A stretch of 64,000 nt of DNA from Pararheinheimera marina (GTDB lineage Bacteria; Pseudomonadota; Gammaproteobacteria; Enterobacterales; Alteromonadaceae): positions 1 to 64,000 of the forward strand of contig NZ_JBHSGB010000014.1 of assembly GCF_042654345.1 (NCBI RefSeq), in the 5' to 3' direction. The first letter of the stretch is position 1. Every line of letters begins with the position of its first letter. The notes under the pieces were generated by a model. The model had not been told where the DNA came from, did no database searches, and saw only the letters and a program-made list of their open reading frames with translations. The translations under genes and the position numbers were made by a program. This document shows positions 63,820-64,000 of the stretch, piece after piece.

Positions 63820-64000
63820 TCCCGCCTGCAAGTGATCTACTAATTGGAACAGTTATTTAGTTGTCCGAAATCTAAGTCATGCTCTTTTACTGGATTTGCG
63901 CACAGTGGTTTTCCAACGAAGCCACCGGGCTAGTCGCCGACAAACCAGGCGGGGGTGACTGCGAAGCCGCAACGAAAAAGCTGTCGCCGTGATTGGCTTT
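63820..64000. other. Right-edge stretch without a recognised gene
   Basis: Minus-strand frames run open for about 30-40 codons from the window edge but show no family I recognise. One gives ...FAVTPAWFVGD before a stop. Nothing further can be supported without the adjoining sequence. Confidence 0.4.

Overview
The window is chromosomal DNA of an aerobic, aquatic-type gammaproteobacterium. The closest fit I recognise is a Rheinheimera-like member of the Alteromonadales/Chromatiaceae. I infer this from a CrbS/CrbR acetate-switch module, a PsrA-FadE pair, several Na+-driven symporters and the general protein style; I could not run any database comparison. Genes are densely packed and mostly intact. 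No tRNA, rRNA gene body, prophage or CRISPR array is visible. The left edge carries an rrn P1-like promoter firing out of the window, and the right edge carries an IS630-type transposase remnant among palindromic DNA.

Layout. (1) 0.2-13.7 kb, acetate module: DcaP-like porin, acetyl-CoA synthetase (acs), LuxR-type regulator (CrbR), an AI-2E-family permease, the symporter-histidine kinase fusion CrbS, the DUF4212 small subunit with its Na+/solute symporter, a cNMP-CBS-DUF294 protein and a DEDDh exonuclease. A 12-bp dyad (GACTAAWGTC core) stands about 90-95 bp before both acs and the DUF4212-symporter genes and is a candidate CrbR operator. (2) 13.7-22.1 kb, a probable RpiR regulon: GH20 beta-hexosaminidase, MlrC-like M81 peptidase, Na+ symporter, RidA, MurR/RpiR regulator and a D-serine/D-threonine-type PLP deaminase. 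A near-identical ~30-bp element precedes both the hexosaminidase and the deaminase. A terminator-ended, structured RNA candidate lies on the minus strand beside the first copy. (3) 22.1-25.1 kb: psrA-like regulator and fadE, with a PsrA-type operator upstream. (4) 25.3-33.4 kb: DUF2252 protein, an amidohydrolase-RidA fusion, rimO, and a three-gene 3-keto-glycoside operon (DUF1080 hydrolase, GMC oxidoreductase, Tat-exported small subunit). (5) 33.4-47.0 kb: small exported proteins, EamA and DUF1761 membrane proteins, an amino-acid-type binding protein, a GT2/VTT/ArnT-like envelope operon, KefG-KefB, a NUDT6-like Nudix protein, and DUF3025-NatA-NatB. (6) 47.2-63.2 kb: asnB, a secreted phytase-like protein, a 1515-residue PAS/GAF/GGDEF/EAL protein, an MmcQ/YjbR protein, an S9 peptidase, class I fumarase, pabB-nudL and L-serine dehydratase. 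(7) 63.2-64.0 kb: tandem terminators, a ~146-bp imperfect palindrome, 10-bp tandem repeats, the IS630 remnant and a second inverted repeat.

How the genes work together. The acetate genes form a sensing, uptake and activation circuit feeding acetyl-CoA metabolism; fadE/psrA and fumarase belong to the same carbon economy. The RpiR block looks like a scavenging route for a D-amino-acid-containing and probably amino-sugar-containing polymer or peptide: GH20 trims the sugar, the symporter imports, M81 cleaves, the PLP enzyme deaminates and RidA clears the reactive enamine. The substrate is an inference. This block with its shared operator and adjacent RNA candidate is my best candidate for an undescribed system. 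Starts were moved inward from the longest reading frame wherever a Shine-Dalgarno sequence or signal peptide decided it; each case is noted.
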